Source of the DNA: Capsicum annuum
Lineage: Eukaryota > Streptophyta > Magnoliopsida > Solanales > Solanaceae
NCBI RefSeq assembly: GCF_002878395.1
Contig: NW_025856049.1
Location: 62,001-126,000 of the forward strand
DNA: 64,000 nt
Direction: 5' to 3'
Shown here: piece by piece, positions 32,230 through 43,398 of the stretch
How the letters are laid out: every line of letters begins with the position of its first letter
Numbering within the stretch: the first letter of the stretch is position 1
Notes under the pieces: generated by a model
What the model was told of the DNA's origin: nothing
Databases searched by the model: none
The model's input: only the letters and a program-made list of their open reading frames with translations
Position numbers and translations under genes: made by a program

Positions 32230-33026
32230 TGATACAAGTACGACCATGAAGAGGGACACATGTGAGCATGTAATGAACCCGGGTCTTGAATTATGTGAGT
32301 GAAAGACTTAAAAAACACCAAACCGACCATAATCTCATACTTTAAGTGTCAATAGGAGCCTTGGAAAACGACAAGGCAGCCCCTAAATACACTTGAACGG
32401 AGCCTAGCTCTTAAAAGGTCATTTGGGACAATTTGTATTTTATTCATAACCTATTATAAATAGAGCATTGTAGGGCTCTTATCCATAGATTGTTCATGAT
32501 GTTGTAAGTCTTAAAACAAAAAAAAACACAAGTCCTCTCTCCTTGAGTCACCAAAACCAAAATTAGGCATAGAGAGTAGAATCACTCTTGTTGATCTCAA
32601 GGATTTGAAACGTGATTCTTGGAAGGTGGATTCCATCCTTTTATCTTCTTAAGAGACAGGTGAATGTTGCGTGTAGTGTTAAGAGTCCAAGAGTAGAATA
32701 TTTTCTTGGGTTCTTAAGATTATACCTTCATTAATTTTATCTAACTATCCCTTTCCTTTTATTGTATTCTTGTAGTAGTTTGTGTTCTTGTAACCATTTC
32801 TATCCCTCGTTAGTAAAACCGTATGTTGTTCCTATCTTGTTATTGTTTTCCATCTCGCCATATTGTTGCTGTTTTGGTGTATTTACACCTTCAATATCTT
32901 TTTGGTATTGTATTTTCATAGTAGTTGTAGTGAATTCGAGAGTGGTTACCAAAGGAGTCCTCGGTTCTTAAAACTTATGTAGTATTTTGGAGTTTGTTTT
33001 GTGTTTCCTAGTATTTTCATGTATTA
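32230..33026 (+). repeat. Family B LTR (5' LTR of B2)
   Basis: TGATACAAGTACGACC ... TTTTCATGTATTA, 797 bases. Contains 'ttataaatagagc' (32455-32467, probable TATA region) and 'aaacacaagtcctctctccttgag'-type text (32525-32547). The terminal nonamers resemble those of family A, but the body differs. Confidence 0.85.
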
Positions 33027-33028
33027 TT

Positions 33029-33039
33029 TGGTATCAAAG
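33029..33039 (+). other. Primer-binding site of B2
   Basis: TGGTATCAAAG two bases after the LTR end; initiator-Met tRNA type. Confidence 0.75.
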
Positions 33040-34340
33040 AAAGGCTTGATATTGTTCCCACAAGATCAACCTTGGTCTTGTTAGTTGAAAAATAAAATTA
33101 AAAAACAGTTGAAAAAATGAAAATTCCAGAAAAAGTGCAATCTGCCCATCTTGTGTTCTTGGCCGAGAGTTGCGTTCCTGTTGTGTCTTGGCAAAGATTT
33201 ATTTTTGTCTAGAGTTTTTCTAGTGTTATCTTTGTTCTTCACTAACAATTGAGTACATATATAAGTTTGAGCTTTGTTGTTGTGGTCGTGAACGAGTAAG
33301 ACCGTGTGGTAGACATTATTGTTCAGAAACTTGTCTTGGCTATGTCTGTTTGTTATTGTTGAAAGGAGCGTTGTTGTTTTAGTTCTTGGTGAATTTTGTT
33401 GTTGTTATTTAATTCCTTTATAACTTTCATCTCTTTTTAAAATTGAAAACACAACACTACGGAGACTTGGTCGTTTGTTGTTCTGGATTGGAGTTGGCCG
33501 TTGGAATTGTTGTTGTTCTTGAAGGTTGTTGTTATTGTTATTGGTGTTGTTGTTTCTGTTCTTGAAGTTATTCACCTTCCTTCATATATTGTTCAAACAT
33601 AAAGTGAGTGCTAGATACTAAAAGGTGAAGGAAAATGGTGTATGTATTAGTTAGTCTTGAAAGATCCCCAACCACCAAAAGAGTTTAAATCACTTCTCAA
33701 CCACTTTTCCATGATTTAAGGACTCATGTATTAAAGAGAAGTACAAGCAAAAGTCAAGTCTTGAACATAAAAAATTTAAAAAGGCTCCAAGACTTATTTT
33801 CCCTCCTAAAACAAACTCCACTATTCCAAATTAATTTTTGGCCAAGACTTGAACATTTCAGAATAACTACTTGATAAAATCGAACCAATACGACGCTGCC
33901 ACATCATAAATGCTACTCTTCACGCTATATTTTTGAGTTCAAATTTTTAGATTTCTTAGTTTCATTTTGTTGTGGCTTAGTTTCATTTAATTAATCCTAG
34001 TACTAATTAATAAGCTTGTCAATTTCTACTAGGTTGTCACTTAGTTCTTGAATCTGTTGTTCGTGTCTATGTTTCTTTTGTGCTTTTTTCTCTTTTGTGA
34101 ATTGGTTGTTTCTTGTTGGTTCAAGTCTATAAGAAAATTTTCTTTGTGTCAACTCAAACGAAAATCTATTCCAGACCAAGGTGGACTCCTCCCTCAATCA
34201 CTCACGAAGTACAAGCCGACTTTCAACACTTTTGAAATCAAGTGTGAGGTAAAAATCGAGAGTGAGAGTATGGTGAGGCATTTTTGATCTAACAAGTTTG
34301 TTTGTTTTTTTGCTCAGTGTTGTCATTTCTTTTAGGTACC
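33040..34340 (+). other. Family B leader (B2), no gene
   Basis: Leader with 'attgttcccacaagatcaa', GTT-rich stretches (33340-33560) and, near its 3' end, text shared with family A leaders ('ggttcaagtctataag', 'caagtgtgaggtaa', pyrimidine tract and TTTTAG). No supported frame. Confidence 0.65.
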
Positions 34341-34494
34341 ATGGCTGCCACCAATATCGATGCAACATTTGACCGCATCACTGATAATATTGAAGACATG
34401 AATTGGAAAATTGAAAGTTTATGCCAATTGGTATCTAAACTTATCCCAAAAAATCCAAAATTTAAGTTCCAAACACTTTGTGGTGAGATCTTCC
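34341..34494 (+). pseudogene. gag-like N-terminus, family B
   Basis: ATG 34341: MAATNIDATFDRITDNIEDM, then NWKIESLCQLVSKLIPK. Helix-like heptad pattern, distinct in sequence from the family A start (GTTSQPLGND). It follows the same pyrimidine tract and TTTTAG as family A starts, in the same position. Cut by the A7 LTR at 34495. Confidence 0.55.
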
Positions 34495-35190
34495 TAATAT
34501 AAGAACAAGGGGAACCAAAAGTAAAAGCTATTGTCCAAGGTCAAGCATCGGAATTGGCAAGCAATTGAAGACCTTTTTAGAGCATTTTAAAGCATTGGTC
34601 CAGAGAGGAAAATAGGAGGGACTTATGCACTCAAGATGCACCTCAGGTGAAGGGAAAATTTTACTCTATACCCTACATTTCTACACTCAAGAGGTGCCCC
34701 TTTGCCTAGCCCTCATTAACGACACTTTTTATATTTGTTATGTATTAGTATAAATAGACAAATAGCCTTCTATTTTAATTAGTTTTGACATAATTAATTG
34801 AGTGACTTTTATAGATTGTAATTGTAGTCTTAGCTTCTAGTCCTCTCCTTCTCCTTAAGAGAGAGAAACCAAAATTGGAAGGTTCTATGCAAGTAAGGTG
34901 GATTCTTCACTTGTGTTGACTATTTGATGAGAAAAGTGGTTTTTGTGGTGTGTAAATTCCCTTGGTCCACCTAAGGATGAAGTGTTATCCATCCATGGTA
35001 AAGTGTGTCTAGTTGTTTGATACACAATTAGGTGCTAATCATTAGAGGTGGTGTATGTTTCATTATCTATCTTTACATTTATGCAATCTTCTTCTTCATC
35101 TCCTTTTTGTGTGTTGTTTTTCTTCTAGTATGGTTGCTGATTTTTGCATCTTGTCCTTAATTTCATTTCTAGAAGTTTTTTCTTGTATCA
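34495..35190 (+). repeat. Family A LTR (5' LTR of A7)
   Basis: Decayed start TAATATAAG, clear end TTCTTGTATCA at 35190, then TTTGGTATCAAAGCC. 696 bases. TATAAATAG at 34749-34757. Confidence 0.85.
34749..34757 (+). promoter_or_regulatory. TATA box of family A LTR (A7 5' LTR)
   Basis: TATAAATAG in 'attagtataaatagacaaat'. About 440 bases upstream of the LTR end. Confidence 0.6.
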
Positions 35191-35192
35191 TT

Positions 35193-35205
35193 TGGTATCA
35201 AAGCC
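35193..35205 (+). other. Primer-binding site of A7
   Basis: TGGTATCAAAGCC, the best-preserved primer-binding site of the family A copies here: one mismatch to TGGTATCAGAGCC. Confidence 0.85.
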
Positions 35206-36448
35206 CTATTTTAGAGTTTTTCCCACAAATCTATGTCTTGGATTATTGATTACCTTGAAGAAAATCAACAAAAAAGAGTGTAGAAATTCGAAAATCTCAC
35301 AAAAAAAATATTAACCCGTTTTTGTATTTTGACAGATTTTTAAATTTTAGATCTACATGTTTTTGTGGTTTTTTGTTTGTTTCAAGTGCTAGATTGTTGT
35401 TCCCTAGCACCGAGGGAGTCTATATCTACATTTGGAACAAAATTTTGTTGTTTTTGAGCTAGATCCACCAGAGTTGTGCCTTGTTTGAAGCTTTTTTGAA
35501 GGTGGAAACATGTGGGTTGTGACATTTGGATGTATTTGTGGCTAATTTTTTTTTATTAGATCTTCCTTGGCCTAACGAACCTAGATCCCAAAGAAAAATT
35601 GAATTTGGGTTCATTTTCCTAGTGGTCAAACCTTGGTCAACTCTTAAATATTCTTATTGTTCATCCTCAATCTTCATATCATACTAAAGAAGAATATTCA
35701 CAAGTTCTTATTTTTTCTTGAAAAAGGAGGAAAGAGACTGTACTAGTCGTTCAAGGCAATTTCCAAGAAGCTTCTTAGTCTTGCCAAAGGAAGAAAACAA
35801 CTAAGACAAAATGAATCTTCAAGTACAATTGCAAGTACAAGTGGTGACCAATTCATTTCTAATTCAATTTATAGCTTGAAAAATCTTCAAACTTGAATAT
35901 TTTTCCCTCCAAATGTATATTATTCCTTCCCTAAGCGTTGTTTGGCCGAGAAAAAAATTTGAAAATTGAAAAATCCAAAAAGTGACGTCCAATCATAAGC
36001 TGCCACATCATCACTATAGAAATTATCAAATTGAGTTCTAAATTAGATTTCTAAGTTTCTATTTGTTGTTTCTAGTTGTACTTGTGTTGATTCTACCACT
36101 AATTAACAAACTAGTAATTACCTACTAGGTTGATAATTAGTCTAGATTTCTTTGTTTCATTTATATGTTTCTTTTGTCCTTTTATCATTTTTAATTTGTA
36201 GTAGTTTATTGGTTCAAGCCCGTGTATCATTTTTATTGGAGTCATATCATAAAAAAATCGATTTTGCACCAAAGCTTATTCACCACTCAATTAACTTACA
36301 ATGTATTGCCAAGTATTCAATACTTGTGAGACCAAGTGTCAGGTGAGATTCAAGTGCAAGTGTGGTAAGGCTTTTTTTGAGCTAACTTGTTTATTCGTTT
36401 TGTAGGTTTTCCCTTTTCTGTTTTTTGCTTTTGCTAGGTACAATTGTA
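35206..36448 (+). other. Family A leader (A7), no gene
   Basis: Leader with landmarks shared by A1, A2, A5 and A6: 'ccgagggagtctatatct', 'gtcaaaccttggtcaact', 'gacgtccaatcataagctgc', 'ggttcaagcccgtg', 'accaagtgtcaggtgag', and TTTTGTAG at 36405. No supported frame. Confidence 0.65.
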
Positions 36449-36670
36449 ATGGAATCCGAAGGTACCACATCCCAACCTTTGGGAAATGATGCTTTGGGAG
36501 CCTTGATGGCTAGGTTTGAGGCCTTTGCCCGAGATATGAAGAGTGATCATGATCCCTAAAGAAGTGATAGGGATGCTTTTAGGAGAGGTATGAAGAATGA
36601 TATGGATACTTTTAGAAAAGACATGAGTAGAGTTAGAGCAGGGGTTGATAGACTATGTCCACAAAAACTT
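36449..36670 (+). pseudogene. gag-like N-terminus, family A (A7)
   Basis: ATG 36449: MESEGTTSQPLGNDALGALM, ARFEAFARDMKSDHDP, stop, then FRRGMKNDMDTFRKDMS and VRAGVDRLCPQK. The cleanest version of the family A start, without the codon-4 TAG of A1/A2. Acidic/basic Met-Asp-Arg repeats follow. No gag core. Confidence 0.7.
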
Positions 36671-37933
36671 TGCCAAAATTCAAATCACCAAGTTCTAAGC
36701 TAACTTGACTCAAGGCTACCTTCACAAATCCAAACAACTCAAGTCCAAATATCCTATACTTCACAAAATCCAATGATTCCTTTCCACAAGTTAGAACCCG
36801 AAGAGAATGAGGACAAGCCTCAAGATGGAGAGAATCTTGATGTTGAGGTAATATAAGAATATGAAGAAAAGAAGAAAGGTAACGCGAAACCACAGGTAGT
36901 GAAGTAGGAAAGCAAACGAATTGCTTGATTGTGGATCTTGTCCACCAAGAACCTTTGTCACTTCCTAACCCAAAAGCTAACATTTTGCCTTGCTTTGATT
37001 CTTCTTATGTGAAGGTACTAGATTCAGTAATAATCAAGAAGGATAAAAAAGGAGTTCCATATGAAATCATGAGAAATGAACTAGAGACTCCTTTGAAAAA
37101 GAATGCCAAAATAGTGGACTACCCAATCCTTACCCGAGGACACTTAACTATTCCCTACACTCCCTTGAATTTAAATTGGTGTGATTTAGTGTTATGTGAA
37201 GTAGTTTCGGGTTTTCAAGTGCATACACTTTTCCTTAGTAGATTTTTTTGTTATGAACAATGATCAACTTACTCTTAAAGCTACTCTTACCCTTCTTTGA
37301 GCATGAAATGTTATGACGTACCCTCTAGTGAGTGGGTCTCGGGTTTTCTTGACATAGGGGTTTTCAAGTTGGTGCTCATTCTTGTGATGTTGATCAAGAT
37401 ATGAAACTTGACCGTTTGATCTTGTATGATAAAAACCGTGCGACAAGTCTTGTTCATGATGATTATTTGTTTGGCAAACTTGTGAATAAAGGTGTGCTTT
37501 TTCCTAGGAGCGGATTTTTAGACCACAACCCCTTAGTCTTAACTGATATCTTTCTCATAAGGGTGATTGTTTTCGGTAATTGTGAACATGATTGTCTAGT
37601 TAAAGAAATGGCTAACCTCAAGATAGCCCCTTGTTTACTACTTCCCTGTGACCTCGGAATACCTTTAAGATGTGGGAGGTGTGGTTTCAATTCATAGTTC
37701 TTACCTTTTAATGTTGATTCCATTCACTTCATGTGTATCCTTTATGACAAGATTTTCATTCCCAATACAGAGGATGCATGGATGTATGTTAAATGTAAAC
37801 CACCTTGGAGTGAAGATGTAATTGTGGTACTAATGCTAACCCTCTTACCAAGAGGATTGTATGCTTGTTTTGCTCCCTCTTTGGTTTTGTAAGATCTGAA
37901 TTTGAGTACAAATTCCTTTTAAGATGGAGAGGA
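36671..37933 (+). pseudogene. ORF-U (unknown internal protein) in A7
   Basis: CLIVDLVHQEPLSLPNPKAN (36925), DSVIIKKDKKGVPYEIMRNE, LNWCDLVLCEVV to 37263; then LVHDDYLFGKLVNKGVLFP and PLVLTDIFLIRVIVFGNCEH to 37697; then CKPPWS and the NCGTNANP(L)TKRIVCL equivalent, and the polypurine tract aagatggagagga (37921-37933). Alignment with the A4 copy (9653-8310) is collinear through these blocks. No known domain; frames broken. Confidence 0.6.
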
Positions 37934-38634
37934 TGATAAAAGCATAAAGAGCACCAGGTTTACAAGGTCTTGTAGAAGGTCAAAGGATCTAGCTTGGATT
38001 TGCAAGTGCTTGAAGACCTTTTGGAACCATAATAAAGCCTTGTCAAAATTGAAGAGAGGAGGAGGGATTTCTACATCACACAGGCACCTCAACTAAGGGC
38101 ATTGTGGTCTTTTAAGACCATTCTTTTACACTCCAAAGGAGAACCCTTCATTAAGGGAATTTTAATTATTGTTATGAAATAGTATAAATAGACCTTTTAG
38201 CTTCCATTTTAATAAGACTTTGATGAATTGGAATTGTGTATTACTCTTACTGTAGTTTCTTTCCTTAGTTTAAGGATTGGAAATGCCATCTTAGTATAGG
38301 TCTTGGAAAAGACATCCAAACTTGAGAGATTAATACATTTCATGGATTTCATTTGTGTTGATCAATTGGAAAGAAATGTGTGATTGTGGAGTGTGAATTC
38401 CTTTGGTCCACCTAAGAGTGAAGTTTTAAATACCATTGATGAGGTGTGTGTGAAGGTTTGATACATTTTCTTGTGATAATCATTGGTGATAGTAAGGGTC
38501 TCATTACCTATCTTTACTTCTATGCATCTCTTCATCATCTCTTTTCTTATTTGTGTTGTTTTCCTTATCTTGTGGTTGCTGATTTTTGTGTCTTGAGTCC
38601 TTAATTTCGTTTTTAGTAGTGTATTCTTGTATCA
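37934..38634 (+). repeat. Family A LTR (3' LTR of A7)
   Basis: TGATAAAAGCATAAAGAGCAC ... ATTCTTGTATCA, 701 bases, TATAAATAG at 38183-38191. Followed by a primer-binding-like ttggtatcaaag (38636-38647), unexpected after a 3' LTR. Confidence 0.85.
38183..38191 (+). promoter_or_regulatory. TATA box of family A LTR (A7 3' LTR)
   Basis: TATAAATAG in 'aaatagtataaatagacc', matching the 5' LTR copy. Transcription from here would run into the B2 ORF-U. Confidence 0.6.
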
Positions 38635-38649
38635 GTTGGTATCAAAGTC

Positions 38650-38765
38650 TAATGAAAATGGAAGCTAAAAGGTCTATTTATACCATTACATAACAATGAC
38701 TAAAATGCCCTTAATGAAGGGTACTCTTTTCGATTGTAAAAGGAAGGTCTTAAAAGACCACAATG
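38650..38765 (-). repeat. Inverted family A LTR scrap
   Basis: 'taatgaaaatggaagctaaaaggtctatttatac' followed by 'cattacataacaatgactaaaatgccctt' matches the minus-strand LTR at 8025-8080. It lies right behind the primer-binding site of the A7 3' LTR, in opposite orientation. About 115 bases. Confidence 0.7.
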
Positions 38766-40109
38766 ACCTTAGTTTTGAAGGACTTTCACACCAAGGTAAA
38801 GACGAACATACTCATGAATGTCAAGGTAAAATAACTATCTCTTTCACTTTGGTACATGTGGATGATGAACGTGTGACTAATAAACCATTAAGTATGAGAA
38901 GTATCATACCTACATATGTTTATATTGATTCTTTACCACTTTCATAAGATGTACATGTTATCCGAGTGGATACACTAGTTGATCCTATCGATGACCGAAT
39001 TGACTCTTCTAGTATGATTGATTTGTGTCTACATAGTGTTGAATCTATTGTGTTGTATGAAAGCACATCGTCGTATAAAAATTGTATTGACTAACTTCTG
39101 TGTAAAACTTGCCCACCACTTGAGAATATGTGTGATGTGATTAATAAGGCACAAGTGAGTGAACAATTTGAAAATATTGGTCAAGAAAAAAGGAGTGAAC
39201 CCGTGATCCTATATTGTTGTAAAGATTCTAATGTTTCCTTCGCTCATAGGGTTAATCGTGTGCCTGACATATCTTTGAAACTTGATAATGATTCCTTAAA
39301 TAGTGAAAGTTCCAAATCTGTCCGCGGGTTAGATCATTCACTCTTTAGGTATAATTTCTTGTTTAAAGATAATTTAAACATTCTTAATAGACCTAGAGGT
39401 GAAAATGATGGTACATCTTTCCTTGGAAGCTATAGCCTATATGCGAACCCACTATGGTGTGACAACATTCCTCCTAAAGTTGGAAATCTCTTCTTGGAAG
39501 ATGAGAGTACTCTTAAGGGTAAGGAATGTGTGGTCTTGGAAACTACTACTTCTTCTACTTTATATGACTTTTATGAGGACACCATAGTAGAAGTAGAATT
39601 GAGTTCAACCTTTCTCTACTCTCTCTTTACTTGTGATGATATGTATGCAAATTTAGAGAGTAGGATGTCTGGTTATGGTAAAGACTATGGGAAATAGGTG
39701 TGTTGTTTAGACCCGTGTCTATGGCCACTCTTCCATTTGATCCCAGTTCCATCTTAGGGTGGGGAAGATTTTCTCTCGGCTTAGGCGCATTTCTTTTGGG
39801 TGCTTATCATAGCCAAGTCCATGGTGAATTTTTCGATGGCTTCATAATGTTTAACACTAAGGACTCTTGGTTATATGTTAAATATGAATCACCTTGGCAT
39901 GTTGAGACTTGTTGTTGGCCGAGACTTGAACTTAAAGGGTCCTCAGTTTCTTGTTTTTTGGTGTGGGCTGTTTTGAGTGTTTTGAATGCATACCATTATT
40001 GTTTTTTTTGCTAATCCTAACCCTCATTCCATGAGGAAGTATGCTTGTTTGTCTCTCCTTGATTTTGCAAGGCATGGATTTGAGGTCGACCTTTTTATGG
40101 AGGGGAGGA
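38766..40109 (+). pseudogene. ORF-U (unknown internal protein) in B2, longest frame
   Basis: The 189-codon frame 39128-39697 is the longest uninterrupted ORF-U stretch: VNRVPDISLKLDNDSLNSES, LFRYNFLFKDNLNIL, LWCDNIPPKVGNLFLEDEST, LKGKECVVLETTTSST, VEVELSSTFLYSLFTCDDMY. Upstream (38800-39120): VDTLVDPIDDRIDSSS, LLCKTCPPLENM. Downstream (39715-40109): LPFDPSSILGWGRFSLG, TKDSWLYVKYESPWHV, then the polypurine tract tatggaggggagga. It matches the 12956-15410 copy almost block for block. No recognised domain, no transmembrane pattern that I would trust. Confidence 0.65.
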
Positions 40110-40452
40110 TAATACAAGTACGACTACGAAGATGGACGCATGTGAGAATGTAATGAACCTGGGGCTTGGAGTGTGCAAGTGAACGACTTAAAACCCACCA
40201 AAACGGCCCTAATATCACACTTGTAGTGTAAAGGGGAACCTTAGAACACAAAAAGGCATCCCTTAAATACACTAGAAGGGAGCCTACCTCTTAAAAGAGA
40301 ATTTTGGGCATTTTGTATTTGATTTGTAACCTAATATAGATAGAACATTGTAGGGATTTTAGACATAGATTATTCATGATGTTGTAAGTCTTGAAACACA
40401 AAGAAACACAAGTCCTCTCTCCTTGAGGCACTAAAACCGAAATTAGACATAG

Positions 40453-42865
40453 TCTAATGCCCCGAAAACGGGTCCCGGAGCGTCACACGGTGCTTGAGGC
40501 TACGAGTATCCCCAAGCTAACCCTTTGATCCATTTTCATTCAGTTCAACATGAATCAACTGGGTTTCCATAAATATCCCTCAAATATTAACAGAGTAATC
40601 ATCATTGAAGGATAAAAGAACTTCAGAAAGATAACAAAATACGACTTATTAGTCAACTCCCAACATCTATACTAGTCTGACAAGGCTTTAAGAAAATCAA
40701 TAAAACCAGCGATCCATTGAGACATGCCCCAACTGAATAATACTCAGTTATCAAATGTAAACAATTCCATGAAACCAACATCAGACATCACGTCCTCGGA
40801 ACTTGAGGACTAACCACAACAGAAGATGTAGAACAGCGTGCCTAAAGAATTATTGTCGAACCTAGAACAGAGCACCTGAACCTAAATTCCGGGAAAATAC
40901 AGCCCACATCCGAAGATATGGGTCAGTACTACGTAAAGGAACCGAGTATATGGGGGTGTATGTAGTTTTATAAACATCATCATCAAAAATATTTATAAGA
41001 AATATGCAGGATGTATGAAAGACTCACATAGCCCGAAGAAAAACATCATAATCTTGAGAGGATGTAATAAGTATAATAACACATGTGAGTCATCATATAA
41101 TTTGTCAATCACTTTTAGTTCATCAAGAATATCAATTCTCAGAATATAAATATCATTTAAATCATTCGAAAGCGTAACTTTCACAATTCCACTTTCAAAT
41201 CACTTCACCGTCCATAATAGACACAAGGAAACACACACACTGGGATATCCTATAACCGACATAAACCATGTGATCTACATAGAGTCCAACATACAACCCA
41301 CATTGGGGAGATCCATCCTATCCGTTCCATCGGTGTAGGACTACCGATATTGAATCCACACAAACTAATGATCACTATATAAATAAGCCTTAGGCTCACT
41401 CCTACAGGGGCACGTAGTTATAGGGAAGTAAAGTCACTTTATACCTCCCACTCGGTTATAAAGATTTCTCCCGGACTTAGCTCAGATCATTTCAAAGACA
41501 ATCCACAACAAAACAATTTCAACAATATATAAATATACATCGGGAGCCATCACGTTTCCGATCTATCAAAATCAACCACGTTGTGGATTTCTTTCACACT
41601 CGAGTTCAAAACAACTTCATTAAGACCAAAAGGTCAAATCATTCAAAATATCTCAAATATTTAACATCAATATGCTTATAACACACACTTTCTCAAAAAA
41701 CACAATTTCCAATAGGGATTCATGATCCAAATATCAAAATCATGATAAATATCATTCAAGATTCATGCTTTTATCCCCACACATGTAAATTCTTCTTTCA
41801 AAATCATAAACATCAAAATTTCATAATAATCATCAAAATATATGGGTTCATGCTTCAAATTCGTAAAAATCACATAAAAATTATGCCTTTGTAAAGAAAA
41901 TTACTTTTGGGCACAAGAACGAAAGAGAGTTCTTGTTGAAAAAACCCACATACCTTGAATGATGAACTTTAGATCGATACTCATTTTTGAGATGTTAATC
42001 GTGTCTTTGAATGATGGTTCTTGGAGTTCTTGAACTAGAAACTTAGAATCTTGAATAAATTTGCAGAATTAATGGTGAACTTTGGAGGGTCTTGAAGTTG
42101 GATGTAGGAGCTTAGGGTTTTCTTTTAGAGGGAATTTGATGAAATATAATATATAATGCTTCTACTAGGATTTAATATAAGGTTTGGATGGATTTTGGGT
42201 CAGGGAGAATGAACCAAAATGCCCCTAAAAATCAAATAATTTTCGAATCTATCCTTTGTTGGACTATTTTGATATTCTGAAGTAGATCAATCAAAACGTT
42301 TTACTCTGATATCCAAATTGGATGAAACCAATTTCATTAGAAAGAAGACTCTCATATCTTTCCGTTGATATATAGTATCTCAGCTAGATCATTGTGTACG
42401 AGGAGTTATAATCATTTGAATTTGACCCAAAAATTCAATTTTGATAGGCTGAAGTAGATCGACCCTAAATTTTTGCTTCGATAGACAAATTGGATGAAAC
42501 CAATTTCATTGGAAAAAGGACTCATAGTGATTTCCGTTGATATATAGTAGATCACCCTGATCATTATCTACAAGGATTTATAATTGTTTAAAGTTGGAGA
42601 AAAAATACGCCAGTCCTTAGTACTTTTTCCTGCACGTTTTACTGTTTACTACTATTCACAGTTCGATCAGAATATTCATAACTAGTCACTTGGGTGTCCG
42701 TTTTGGATGATCCACATATCCTTCGAAATCTTATTCGATACTCTATGCAATGGTGGGTCATAATGTAAGACATTCCGCACGGAAAAATTTATAATTCATT
42801 CTAGAAGATAGAACCCAATACGTTTACGCACAAAATTTCAATGAAGAATTTCTCGGGGTATTACA
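40453..42865 (-). repeat. Family D LTR (3' LTR of D1)
   Basis: On the plus strand TCTAATGCCCCG...CTCGGGGTATTACA, 2413 bases. In about 243 bases compared by eye with the 5' LTR (from 40510 and 46410) I count roughly 26 differences, mostly transitions. No coding frame. Confidence 0.88.
42267..42610. repeat. Two ~172-base tandem units in family D LTR
   Basis: 'ttttgata(t/g)(t/g)ctgaagtagatc' at 42267 and 42439, each followed by 'caaattggatgaaaccaatttc' and 'gttgatatatagta'. The partner LTR has the same duplication at 48133 and 48306 (period 173). Confidence 0.8.
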
Positions 42866-43079
42866 TCATCCCCACCTTGAAAATATTCATCCTCAAATGA
42901 CGTTAGAAATTCAAAGATTAGATAGGGAATAGAGCATAAAGAGAAAACCATTTGTTAGACTCATCACCACATCGTTTCTCACTCTGAATGCAACATAGAA
43001 TGCATAAATTCAAGAAACTACAACAGAACACATAATAAATGACAGCTGAACTGCTGCAAATTTTATCGAAAGTTTATGA

Positions 43080-43398
43080 TTTAGGAAAGAATGGTACCTT
43101 TGGGTTGATCGGAGTTCGCAGAAAATAGGTACGGGTACTTGGATCGCATATCCGCCTCATCTTCCCAAGTTGCACCCTCAACAGATTGGTTTCTCCAGAA
43201 CACCTTGACTAAGGGAACTTCTTTGTTCCTTAGTCTTCAAACACTGAAATCAAGAATCTCAACAGGAATCTCATCAAAAGAAAGATTTTCTTGAATGTCA
43301 GCACTCACAGAGGAATCCACTACCACAGCATCGCTAATATGCTTTCTAAGCATGGAGACATGGAATATTGGATGAACAGAGGACAACTCGGAAGGAAA
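43080..43398 (-). pseudogene. D1 integrase C-terminus: chromodomain
   Basis: Minus strand after the integrase: IQENLSFDEIPVEILDFSV, a stop, RLRNKEVPLVKVFWRNQSVE, GATWEDEADMRSKYPYLF (around 43140). This is the 'E.P..IL....R.LRN+....V+V.W.....E.ATWE.E..M...YP.LF' signature of chromoviral integrase tails, thought to direct insertion to heterochromatin. One stop seen. Confidence 0.85.

Larger units (their letters stand above)
34495..38634 (+). mobile_element. Family A retroelement A7 (plus), two LTRs
   Basis: 5' LTR 34495-35190, primer-binding site 35193-35205, leader, gag start 36449-36670, ORF-U 36671-37933, 3' LTR 37934-38634. About 4.1 kb. Inserted in the interior of B2 between its gag start and ORF-U. 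The primer-binding-like bases after its 3' LTR and the inverted LTR scrap at 38650-38765 show that the right end is rearranged, so no target duplication can be read. Confidence 0.83.

Noticed and set aside
35191..35205. tRNA-like TGGTATCAAAGC stretches at many sites
   Set aside because: Only 10-15 bases, always next to an LTR end; they are primer-binding sites, not tRNA genes.
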